From assembly GCA_964630765.1 (NCBI GenBank), contig CAZVXE010000036.1:1-15406 (forward strand): a DNA stretch of 15,406 nt, written 5' to 3'. Positions 1 to 5,773 of the stretch are shown here, one piece after another; positions within the stretch are counted from its first letter, which is position 1, and every line of letters begins with the position of its first letter. The position numbers were made by a program, and so were the translations under genes. This DNA comes from Methanofastidiosum sp964630765. GTDB lineage: Archaea; Methanobacteriota_B; Thermococci; Methanofastidiosales; Methanofastidiosaceae. The notes beneath the pieces are model-generated. The model was given only the letters and a program-made list of their open reading frames with translations. It was not told the origin of the DNA and did no database searches.

Positions 1-273
1 CACAAATGGAATTATGATGAAAAAAGGGAAAAGAAACGAGAGGAGCCAATCAAAAAAGAAAGTGATTCCCTTGAAGAGCTTTTAAAACAGTTTGGATGCA
101 CTCCTAATGCATCAATTGAGGACATAAAAAAAAGAAAGAAAGTATTGAATATGATGTACCACCCCGACTTTAACTTGAATAAACCTGATCAAGTGAAGAA
201 AGAAATGGAGGATATGTTAAAGGAAATAAATCAAATCTACCAGAAGATATTGGTTAAAAAAGGAGAAAAATAA
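1..273 (+). CDS. J-domain (DnaJ-like) protein, C-terminal fragment
   Basis: This frame is open from the first base to a TAA at 271-273, so it is the last 90 codons of a gene that starts outside the window. The translation begins with a charged Lys/Glu-rich stretch (about residues 1-22 of the fragment) and continues into what looks like a J-domain: an amphipathic helix (LEELLKQFG), a CTPNASIEDIKKR turn and helix, the diagnostic His-Pro-Asp tripeptide (bases 160-168, in MMYHPDFN), and a last helix (KEINQIYQKI). J-domains stimulate the ATPase of Hsp70/DnaK through the HPD loop. Here the domain is at the very C-terminus, not the N-terminus as in classical DnaJ, so this is probably a J-domain accessory protein and not DnaJ itself. 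What the upstream part does cannot be seen. Its stop is 15 bp from the end of the convergent PAS gene. Confidence 0.75.
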   Translation, partial: HKWNYDEKREKKREEPIKKESDSLEELLKQFGCTPNASIEDIKKRKKVLNMMYHPDFNLNKPDQVKKEMEDMLKEINQIYQKILVKKGEK

Positions 274-288
274 ATCAACTTAATAATT

Positions 289-2361
289 TTACATATATTT
301 CTTCAAAAATCTCCTCGTATCTTGGGTATCCATCCAGCCCTTATCTAGCTGGTTTATCAATTCATCAATCCTATCTATCTGCCTTAAGATTCTCTCTTTA
401 GTTTTCTCATTTTCAACTTCGACTTGGGTAAAACCGCATATTATGGCAAGTGGATTTCTTATATGGTCAACTAAGTGTGCGAAGTATTCTAAGTTCTCAT
501 CAAGTTGTTTTTGAGATTTTAACTTAGTTGTAACATCACTCATTATAGTAATTAGTCCTTTTGATAAATCTGTTTTATCTAAAGGAGCGACACGAAGTTC
601 ACAGTCAAATAAGCTTCCATCTTTTCTCTTTACTTTTGCTATTACTCCGGGAACGTCTATTTTTCCTATATTGCCATAAAGAATTGATCCTACTCTCTTA
701 TATTCTTCCTCGTTTTCGTATACGCTGATAGTATCTTTACCTGTTAAGGTGTCATCTGCGTATCCGACCATTTCATATGCGCTCTTACTTGCCCAAATTA
801 TTTTCCTGCCAATTGCAAAAACTATTCCTATCGGAGCGGCGTCCATTATTCCTCTTAAGGTGGCTTCTCTTTCTTTTATTTTTTCATCGGCCTTCACTTT
901 TTCTGTTATATCTTCTATTATAGTTATATAACCTTTAGATGTATCCCTACTATCTAAAGGTCTGTTTAATATAGAAATATCCCGAATATCTCCATTCTTC
1001 AGCATATGTTTACTTTGAACCCTAATTATTTCCTCTTCTCTTGGAATCCCGTATAGGATAGATCCCACTCTCTCGTACTCTTCTTGAGATTCATATAATA
1101 ATCTTGAATTTTTACCAACTAGGTCTTCTAAAGGATATCCTGTGATCATCGACATGCTTTTATTTGACCATTTGAGTATACGGTCTTGAGTTAAACTAAT
1201 ACCAACTGGAGCGGCGTCCATTATTCCTCTTAAGGTGATTTCAGCTTTGATTTTTTCTGTGACATCCTTGGCGAATCCTAAGATTCTATTTTCTGATAAT
1301 TTGACTGCGTCGAGTGCCAAGTATATCTTATTTCCATCTTTTCGCATATGTGGAACTACTCCTGATGCACGCCCAGTGTTAATAAGTTTTTCAAAATGTT
1401 CTTTTGAGATCTTCATGCTTTCTATGTCTGGAGGGATTATATCCTTAATATTCAGTCTTAGTATTTCTTCATTAGAATACCCAATAATTTTAGATGCTGC
1501 CTCGTTTGCCTCAACAAAATTCCCGTCTTTATCTGCCACAAAAACTCCATCAGGCGCATTTTCTATATAATTCCTATATTTCTCTTCACTTTCTTTTAAT
1601 GCTTTTTCGGCTTTTTTATTTTCTGTTATATCCATGCCTATTTCAACGATATTGGAAATATTCCCCCTAGTATCAAATATCGGATATGCCCTCATATCCC
1701 ATATCTTTCCATCGGAGGAATTTAATTCGGATTTTTGAGATTTACGAGTTTCTAATACTTTAAGTACAGGACAATCTCCACAAGGATTATTTCTATTATA
1801 TCGTACTTCAAAACAGTATCGTCCAATGATATCCTCATTCTTTAATCCTAATAAATCTGCAAAAGCTTTATTTACCCATAGTATCCTAAAATTTATATCA
1901 TAAAAAGTAATAATTTCTTTTGTCGACTCTAAAATTATTGATTTTTCTGTTTCGGATTTTAATAATTGATTCTCAATTTTTTTTCTTTCAGAAACATCTC
2001 TAATAAATCCATAGAGAATTATATCGCCATTATCGTCTTTAGAGAGATTAGTATTAAATTCACAATCTATTATTTCATCATTTTTCTTTTTAAGTTTGAT
2101 TGGGTAATCTTTTACATTGCCCTTTTCTTTAATAATTTTAACTAGGGGAGTCCTGTCATCAAGATTAGCATAAAGATTTTTTATACTCGTTCCAATCATT
2201 TCATCCCTAGAGTAACTAAACATCTTTAATGTTTCTTTGTTGACATAGAGTATTTCGCCATCTCCTCTATTGATACAGACAGCGATATTAAGATTTTCAA
2301 AAATAGCAAAATATTCTTCTATTTCAACTTTTATTCCATCAACTATAATCGTAGTCTTCAT
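289..2361 (-). CDS. multi-PAS sensory protein with a kinase-like phosphoacceptor end and no ATPase domain
   Basis: A 690-residue soluble protein with no membrane segments. I can parse five PAS domains by their repeating GY/GF-x-x-E-E-(hydrophobic)-G and closing DITE/DVSE motifs: about residues 16-125, 133-250, 257-373, 378-495 and 503-620. The second carries a C194-x-x-C197-P motif. Domains 4 and 5 both begin TLRGIMDAAP and are close copies. After PAS5 comes a short helical end (about 622-680) with an H-box-like HLVDHIRNPL containing His629 and His633, similar to the histidine kinase dimerisation/phosphoacceptor region. The protein then stops, so the HATPase_c domain with its N and G boxes is absent. 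It is likely a cytoplasmic sensor of redox, ligand or gas state acting through a partner kinase or by protein contact. The signal is unknown. A divergent methyltransferase gene lies upstream. I see no clear Shine-Dalgarno before the ATG. Confidence 0.85.
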   Translation of the reverse strand: MKTTIIVDGIKVEIEEYFAIFENLNIAVCINRGDGEILYVNKETLKMFSYSRDEMIGTSIKNLYANLDDRTPLVKIIKEKGNVKDYPIKLKKKNDEIIDCEFNTNLSKDDNGDIILYGFIRDVSERKKIENQLLKSETEKSIILESTKEIITFYDINFRILWVNKAFADLLGLKNEDIIGRYCFEVRYNRNNPCGDCPVLKVLETRKSQKSELNSSDGKIWDMRAYPIFDTRGNISNIVEIGMDITENKKAEKALKESEEKYRNYIENAPDGVFVADKDGNFVEANEAASKIIGYSNEEILRLNIKDIIPPDIESMKISKEHFEKLINTGRASGVVPHMRKDGNKIYLALDAVKLSENRILGFAKDVTEKIKAEITLRGIMDAAPVGISLTQDRILKWSNKSMSMITGYPLEDLVGKNSRLLYESQEEYERVGSILYGIPREEEIIRVQSKHMLKNGDIRDISILNRPLDSRDTSKGYITIIEDITEKVKADEKIKEREATLRGIMDAAPIGIVFAIGRKIIWASKSAYEMVGYADDTLTGKDTISVYENEEEYKRVGSILYGNIGKIDVPGVIAKVKRKDGSLFDCELRVAPLDKTDLSKGLITIMSDVTTKLKSQKQLDENLEYFAHLVDHIRNPLAIICGFTQVEVENEKTKERILRQIDRIDELINQLDKGWMDTQDTRRFLKKYM
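833..862. repeat. 30-bp direct repeat, copy 1 (PAS5)
   Basis: A 30-bp block that recurs without a mismatch at 1208-1237. It encodes the start of PAS domain 5 (TLRGIMDAAP). The offset of 375 bp equals exactly 125 codons, one PAS unit, so this is a trace of an in-frame domain duplication. Confidence 0.85.
1208..1237. repeat. 30-bp direct repeat, copy 2 (PAS4)
   Basis: Second identical copy of the 30-bp block at 833-862, encoding the start of PAS domain 4. Flanking sequence is similar but diverged, for example the SILYG segment present in both domains. Confidence 0.85.
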
Positions 2362-2390
2362 GAAGGTCAGTGATTAATTATATAATCCTG

Positions 2391-2417
2391 AATATATATA
2401 CGTTTCCCATATATATT
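2391..2417. repeat. AT-rich perfect inverted repeat between divergent genes
   Basis: A 9-bp arm (2391-2399) is the exact reverse complement of a second arm (2409-2417) with a 9-base spacer. It lies between the PAS gene start at 2361 and the methyltransferase start at 2509. The left arm is about 30-38 bp upstream of the PAS start, where a TATA box would be expected, so it may be promoter, operator or both. Because the arms are alternating A/T, some symmetry is expected by chance. Confidence 0.35.
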
Positions 2418-2477
2418 AAATCATACAAAAACTATTGCCCCGAGAACTTAATTGCCCCATAAAACTTGAATAATAAT

Positions 2478-2486
2478 CTTTTTAAT
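2478..2486 (+). promoter_or_regulatory. TATA-like box of the methyltransferase gene
   Basis: The sequence ctttttaat is centred about 26 bp before the ATG at 2509. That is the usual archaeal TATA-to-start-site distance, implying a leaderless transcript beginning at or next to the ATG. It supports 2509 over an upstream TTG at 2503. Confidence 0.5.
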
Positions 2487-2508
2487 CTGACATGAAAATC
2501 ATTTGAAT

Positions 2509-3099
2509 ATGGCCCACAAATTCGATGTAAACAACATGAATCGATTAGATTCCACAGAAAGAAGAAAAATGTTACCTCCTGAAGAAACACTGATTAATGC
2601 TGGATTAGCTAAAAATGATATTTTCATCGATATTGGATGTGGAATCGGTTATTTTTCTATCCCCGCTTCAAAAATTGTGGGGCCTAAAGGGAAGGTCTTT
2701 GCACTTGATACCTCTAATGAAATGTTAGAGGAACTTAATAAAAGAATAAATGAAAATAAGATAACAAACATAGTTAAGATTCATTCAGCACCTTATAACT
2801 TCCATCTGGATCAAGGTACAGGCACATTCGCTTTAATGTCAAATGTTCTCCATGAAGTCGATGATAAATTATTATTCTTAAAAGAAACAAATAAGATTCT
2901 AAAAACTGAAGGCAAACTTTGTATTATAGAATGGCAAAAGAAAGAAACTGAAAAGGGGCCACCTGTAAAAGATAGACTTAGTGAATTAGAAGTAAAAGAG
3001 CTATTGAATCAAACAAATTTTAAACTACTTGATATATATCCAATAGGCGATAATTTTACTGCGTACATATCAAAGAAAATAAGATCAAACAAATCTTAA
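2509..3099 (+). CDS. class I SAM-dependent methyltransferase (UbiE/ArsM-like fold)
   Basis: A 196-residue protein. The AdoMet-binding motif I is clear at residues 41-47 (DIGCGIG), followed by the acidic end of strand 2 in VFALDTS, a motif-IV-like region around SNVLHEVDD, and a late strand with LCIIEWQKKE. The N-terminus (MAHKFD, then RRKMLPPEETL) resembles a family of short archaeal and bacterial methyltransferases annotated as UbiE- or arsenite-methyltransferase-like. The paired cysteines that mark true ArsM enzymes are not present, so I would not assign arsenite as substrate. The substrate is unknown. I chose the ATG at 2509; a TTG two codons earlier also opens the frame, but the family-like N-terminus and the TATA spacing favour the ATG. 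It is transcribed away from the PAS sensor gene and converges on the UPF0316 gene 48 bp downstream. Confidence 0.85.
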   Translation: MAHKFDVNNMNRLDSTERRKMLPPEETLINAGLAKNDIFIDIGCGIGYFSIPASKIVGPKGKVFALDTSNEMLEELNKRINENKITNIVKIHSAPYNFHLDQGTGTFALMSNVLHEVDDKLLFLKETNKILKTEGKLCIIEWQKKETEKGPPVKDRLSELEVKELLNQTNFKLLDIYPIGDNFTAYISKKIRSNKS

Positions 3100-3116
3100 A
3101 TTAAAACAATATACTT

Positions 3117-3140
3117 TATAAAAAATTCAATATTTTTATA
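3117..3140. terminator. bidirectional AT hairpin/T-tract between convergent genes
   Basis: Eight-bp arms (3117-3124 and 3133-3140, reading tataaaaa and tttttata) flank an 8-base loop in the 48-bp gap between the convergent methyltransferase and UPF0316 genes. Each strand ends in a run of five T. Archaeal RNA polymerase stops at T-runs, so this could terminate transcripts from both sides. Confidence 0.45.
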
Positions 3141-3147
3141 GTAAACT

Positions 3148-3720
3148 TCACTTGCTTTTCCTGAGTGCTCTAAAAGTTCCGAGAGATCTCTTTTTCTTTA
3201 TTGGTATATCTGCAAAGGCTTCATCACTTACAGATTTGACGTCTTCTACCGAAACAAAAGAATCGGGGGTAAATTTTTCAATTGCTTCATATATGGCATC
3301 TAATTTCTTTCTTTTAATAACAGTAAATAGTATCTTTACATCTCCCTTTTTTCCTTTTGCGTCGATTACGGTGACGCCGCATTTTTCTTTCTTTAAGAAT
3401 TTGATAAGATTACCGGTATCCTCTTTTGTAATTATTCTAGCAATAACGTGCCCCACTGCAAGCCGCTCTTCTATGACTATACCAATATAATTTCCGGCTG
3501 CAAATCCTCCTGCATATGCTACATAGTGTACTAGGCTATTAACATTCTGCATTACTTGGCCAATAACATTAATCCAGATAAAAACTTCAAAAAATCCAAC
3601 TATGGGCGCAAGTTTTTTAAGATTCTTCGAGACAAATATTATCCTCATAGTACCAAGGCTGACATCCACCACCCTTGCCAGAAAAATAAGTATAGGTAAT
3701 ACCCAGAATACCATATCCAT
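3148..3720 (-). CDS. UPF0316 family membrane protein (DUF5698 plus DUF2179)
   Basis: A 190-residue protein. The first half is membrane-embedded, with about three hydrophobic helices (roughly residues 4-20, 38-58 and 62-85) and conserved family signatures RVVDVSLGTMR, FFEVFIW and a Gly/Ala-rich GGFAAGNYIG. The C-terminal half (about 100-175) is a soluble alpha/beta DUF2179 module with GDVKILFTVIKRKK and DSFVSVEDV. This matches the YebE-like UPF0316 family, whose function is not established; DUF2179 modules elsewhere are thought to bind a small ligand. The ATG at 3720 has a GGTG ribosome binding site at 3726-3729, 5 bases away. A TATA-like element (minus strand of 3750-3760) is centred about 35 bp upstream. 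The basic tail is probably cytoplasmic. It is divergent from the tetR-like gene, 150 bp apart. Confidence 0.85.
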   Translation of the reverse strand: MDMVFWVLPILIFLARVVDVSLGTMRIIFVSKNLKKLAPIVGFFEVFIWINVIGQVMQNVNSLVHYVAYAGGFAAGNYIGIVIEERLAVGHVIARIITKEDTGNLIKFLKKEKCGVTVIDAKGKKGDVKILFTVIKRKKLDAIYEAIEKFTPDSFVSVEDVKSVSDEAFADIPIKKKRSLGTFRALRKSK

Positions 3721-3749
3721 CTCAGCACCCTGAAAATACCACTTTTTAC

Positions 3750-3760
3750 AAGTATAAAAG
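3750..3760 (-). promoter_or_regulatory. TATA-like box of the UPF0316 gene
   Basis: On the minus strand this reads cttttatactt and is centred about 35 bp before the ATG at 3720. That predicts a leader of roughly 8-10 bases just able to hold the GGTG site. Confidence 0.4.
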
Positions 3761-3797
3761 TATTTACATGTTACACTAAATAGTATACAAAAAACTT

Positions 3798-3807
3798 ACT
3801 TATAAGT
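3798..3807. promoter_or_regulatory. candidate operator palindrome near the tetR-like gene
   Basis: acttataagt is a perfect 10-bp palindrome about 64-73 bp upstream of the TetR-family start. A second, 6-bp palindrome (gtatac) lies at 3783-3788. TetR regulators often bind palindromes in the region between themselves and a divergent gene. The assignment is inference and chance occurrence in AT-rich DNA is possible. Confidence 0.25.
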
Positions 3808-3832
3808 CATTATTTTTTCCCCTAAGTCGAAA

Positions 3833-3843
3833 TATTTTTAAAT
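3833..3843 (+). promoter_or_regulatory. TATA-like box of the tetR-like gene
   Basis: tatttttaaat is centred about 33 bp before the ATG at 3871 and is preceded by cgaaa, which resembles a purine-rich BRE. It predicts a short leader of about six bases. Confidence 0.45.
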
Positions 3844-3870
3844 GTGGATATAATTAGTCTATTGATATAA

Positions 3871-4509
3871 ATGCCTAAAGTTTTTCCCGACTATAGAGAA
3901 GAGGCTAAAAACAGGATAATAAGAGAATCTGTAAAGTTTTTTTCTGAAAAAGGATATCACAAAACTAAGATGTCAGAAATTGCGGAAAGCCTTGGCGTCA
4001 GCAAAGGAGCTATCTACCAATACTTTACTAGCAAAGAAGAATTGTTTTTAGAGGCAATCAGATACTATGTTGAGTATACTCAAAAAGATCTAACATCATT
4101 TCTAAATATAAGGCCGCCCGAGGCCATCGCAACAGATGAGTTTTTTGATATAATGTTCAACATGGGGCAATCTCAATCAGTTGAAAATCTAACTTTATTA
4201 GACAGATTATTCCCGCCTCTTGATTTTAATCTTGCCATATCTGAACTAATGACAAGTAATCCCCTCATGAAAGCAGAGATGACAAAATACTACAAGGATT
4301 CAATTAAATTAATTGCCGATTATTTTGAAGGCTACAAAAAAAATGGGATTATCAAAAAAAACATAGATACATTTTCCCTATCAATGGGGGTAACTTCACT
4401 TCAAGATGGGCTCATGGCTGCAATGCAGATGGGAATAGAAATATCGGAAATAAGAAAAACCTGGAAAGAAATAACTAAAATGATGCTAAAAATCGCTTTA
4501 GCTGATTAA
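3871..4509 (+). CDS. TetR/AcrR family transcriptional regulator
   Basis: A 212-residue protein with the typical TetR layout. An N-terminal DNA-binding three-helix domain (about residues 10-56) includes the helix-turn-helix KMSEIAESLGVSKGAIYQYF followed by TSKEELF, the signature that ends the DNA-binding domain. The remaining roughly 150 residues are a helical ligand-binding and dimerisation domain with no recognisable ligand signature. Family members are usually repressors released by small hydrophobic ligands. Possible targets are itself and the divergent UPF0316 membrane protein gene across the 150-bp intergenic region, which holds short palindromes. The small membrane protein gene is convergent, 11 bp downstream, and so cannot share this promoter. 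The start is the first ATG and has a short predicted leader with no Shine-Dalgarno. Confidence 0.9.
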   Translation: MPKVFPDYREEAKNRIIRESVKFFSEKGYHKTKMSEIAESLGVSKGAIYQYFTSKEELFLEAIRYYVEYTQKDLTSFLNIRPPEAIATDEFFDIMFNMGQSQSVENLTLLDRLFPPLDFNLAISELMTSNPLMKAEMTKYYKDSIKLIADYFEGYKKNGIIKKNIDTFSLSMGVTSLQDGLMAAMQMGIEISEIRKTWKEITKMMLKIALAD

Positions 4510-4520
4510 TATTGTTTAGT

Positions 4521-4793
4521 TTAGCATTTCTCCTTCCACGAAATAGAAACCAAGATAACTGCAACTAGAAATTGTACAAGAGATAGCATTGAAACTACGC
4601 CCTTGATTATTCCAAACTCAAAAAATCCTGTTAAAACAACTATTAATTCTATAATTGTAACTACAAAGAGTATTATTGCTAGCCCAAATATGGATTTTGA
4701 TATATCTTTTTTCTTTGTTAGGATGTCTTCAATCGGTTGGATCAAATCGTCTTCAAGATTTACTTTTTCTTTACTCTTGGACCTAGAGAACAT
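4521..4793 (-). CDS. small two-helix membrane protein, unknown function
   Basis: A 90-residue protein I do not recognise. The first 33 residues are charged (MFSRSKSKEK, then LEDDLIQPIEDILTKKKD) and presumably cytoplasmic. Two hydrophobic helices follow, about residues 34-57 and 61-85, joined by a very short turn, and the protein ends WKEKC. A hairpin membrane protein with an N-terminal amphipathic region could be a small accessory subunit or a membrane anchor. It is a real gene on the following grounds: the hydrophobic segments are well formed, and an AAGGTG ribosome binding site sits at 4801-4806, 7 bases before the ATG. A TATA-like element (minus strand of 4831-4840) lies at a suitable distance. 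It is divergent from the iron-sulfur protein gene, with starts 114 bp apart, and may be co-regulated with it. Confidence 0.65.
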   Translation of the reverse strand: MFSRSKSKEKVNLEDDLIQPIEDILTKKKDISKSIFGLAIILFVVTIIELIVVLTGFFEFGIIKGVVSMLSLVQFLVAVILVSISWKEKC

Positions 4794-4830
4794 GAATATT
4801 CACCTTCTTTTATGTTAATAAATTTTTCTA

Positions 4831-4840
4831 ATTATAAAAG
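4831..4840 (-). promoter_or_regulatory. TATA-like box of the small membrane protein gene
   Basis: On the minus strand this reads cttttataat, about 42 bp before the ATG at 4793. It predicts a leader of about 15 bases that contains the AAGGTG site at 4801-4806. Confidence 0.4.
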
Positions 4841-4873
4841 AATACAATAGATTTAAATTTATTTGACCTTAGG

Positions 4874-4883
4874 CATAAATATT
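4874..4883 (+). promoter_or_regulatory. TATA-like box of the iron-sulfur protein gene
   Basis: cataaatatt is centred about 29 bp before the ATG at 4908, which fits a nearly leaderless transcript and argues against the upstream TTG at 4863. A second AT element at 4851-4860 (atttaaattt) would instead start transcription near 4882. Confidence 0.35.
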
Positions 4884-4907
4884 ATCAATTGTTTGACAGA
4901 TGATACT

Positions 4908-5717
4908 ATGGCTAATATCCCAATTACAGTTAGGATACTTTCAAAACTATTTCCACTTAGATTCTTCTTTGCAAAATTTACTAGGTTACCCATTATTGGG
5001 CAGGTAATGGCTAAAATGTTCTTTGAAGAAGATAGGATATTCTACATGCCAAAGGACAAGGTAATCAATATAGGTCAGAAAATAGATGAAGATGATTCAA
5101 TTGTACTGCCCTCCGAAGTAGTAAATTATTTTATAGATAAATCAAAACATCATGTTATAATGAATTTCTGCATATGCAGAACGTCTAAGAATTGCGAACA
5201 TTACCCTCGAGATTTTGGTTGTTTGTTCCTTGGCCAAGCAGCATTAAATATTGACCCAAGACTTGGAAAACAGGTAACAAAAGATGAAGCAAAAGAATAT
5301 GTCAAGAAATGCCGTGAAGCAGGTCTTGTCCATTTAATTGGCCGAAATAAACTTGACTCAGTATGGTTAAAAGCCAAGCCTCCAGAGAAATTATTGACCA
5401 TATGTAACTGCTGTGAATGCTGTTGTCTTTGGATGATGCTACCAAACCTTTCTAATGATATCAGTAATAAGGTAACAAAATTAACTGGGCTTGAAATAAA
5501 AGTTACAGATAAATGCACGGGATGCGGAGAATGTGCTAAAGTATGTTTTGTAAATGCTATAAAAATCGTTGATCAAAAAGCTCAGATAAATGATAACTGC
5601 AGAGGCTGCGGAAGATGCGTTGAAAAATGTAGATTTAACGCAATTGATATATCCCTAGGTAAAACCTCATTAGAGGATTCTATTATAAACATCTCTAACT
5701 CTATCGATTTATCATGA
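4908..5717 (+). CDS. cysteine-rich iron-sulfur protein with C-terminal 2x[4Fe-4S] ferredoxin domain
   Basis: A 269-residue soluble protein. The C-terminal part is a classic dicluster ferredoxin with C203/C206/C209/C213 and C231/C234/C237/C241 (CTGCGEC and CRGCGRC motifs), which should hold two [4Fe-4S] clusters for electron transfer. Ahead of it is a domain with ten more cysteines in two groups: C88, C90, C96 and C105 (FCICRTSKNC, then GCLFLG), and a dense run C166-N-C168-C169-E-C171-C172-C173. I recognise this arrangement from uncharacterised anaerobe proteins but know no assigned reaction; further clusters or metal binding are likely. The ATG at 4908 is preferred over a TTG at 4863 on TATA spacing. 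Its stop overlaps an ATG (5714) in the trkA frame, although trkA probably starts at 5774. Cotranscription with trkA is possible. Confidence 0.8.
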   Translation: MANIPITVRILSKLFPLRFFFAKFTRLPIIGQVMAKMFFEEDRIFYMPKDKVINIGQKIDEDDSIVLPSEVVNYFIDKSKHHVIMNFCICRTSKNCEHYPRDFGCLFLGQAALNIDPRLGKQVTKDEAKEYVKKCREAGLVHLIGRNKLDSVWLKAKPPEKLLTICNCCECCCLWMMLPNLSNDISNKVTKLTGLEIKVTDKCTGCGECAKVCFVNAIKIVDQKAQINDNCRGCGRCVEKCRFNAIDISLGKTSLEDSIINISNSIDLS

Positions 5718-5740
5718 ATATAGAAGGAACTATACTAAAT

Positions 5741-5749
5741 CTTTATATA
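5741..5749 (+). promoter_or_regulatory. TATA-like box of trkA
   Basis: ctttatata is centred about 29 bp before the ATG at 5774. It lies just downstream of the iron-sulfur gene's stop, inside what would be a 20-residue N-terminal extension if trkA began at 5714. It supports a leaderless trkA start at 5774. Confidence 0.5.
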
Positions 5750-5773
5750 GAAAATAGACACATATCGTTACTT

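Noticed and set aside
1235..1570. 111-codon plus-strand frame inside the PAS gene
   Set aside because: Antisense to PAS domain 3; hydrophobic Ser/Ile-rich shadow translation without a family resemblance.
2362..2508. Small RNA or riboswitch in the PAS/methyltransferase intergenic region
   Set aside because: Repeats are present but no GC-rich stem or known aptamer consensus is visible, and the leaderless promoter leaves no room for a 5' leader element.
2509..3099. ArsM arsenite methyltransferase
   Set aside because: The fold fits, but the conserved arsenic-binding cysteine set is absent and no arsenic gene is nearby.
5714..5773. Upstream ATG extending TrkA by 20 residues
   Set aside because: The extension is not part of the RCK family N-terminus and contains the TATA box; kept only as an alternative start and discussed as a finding.
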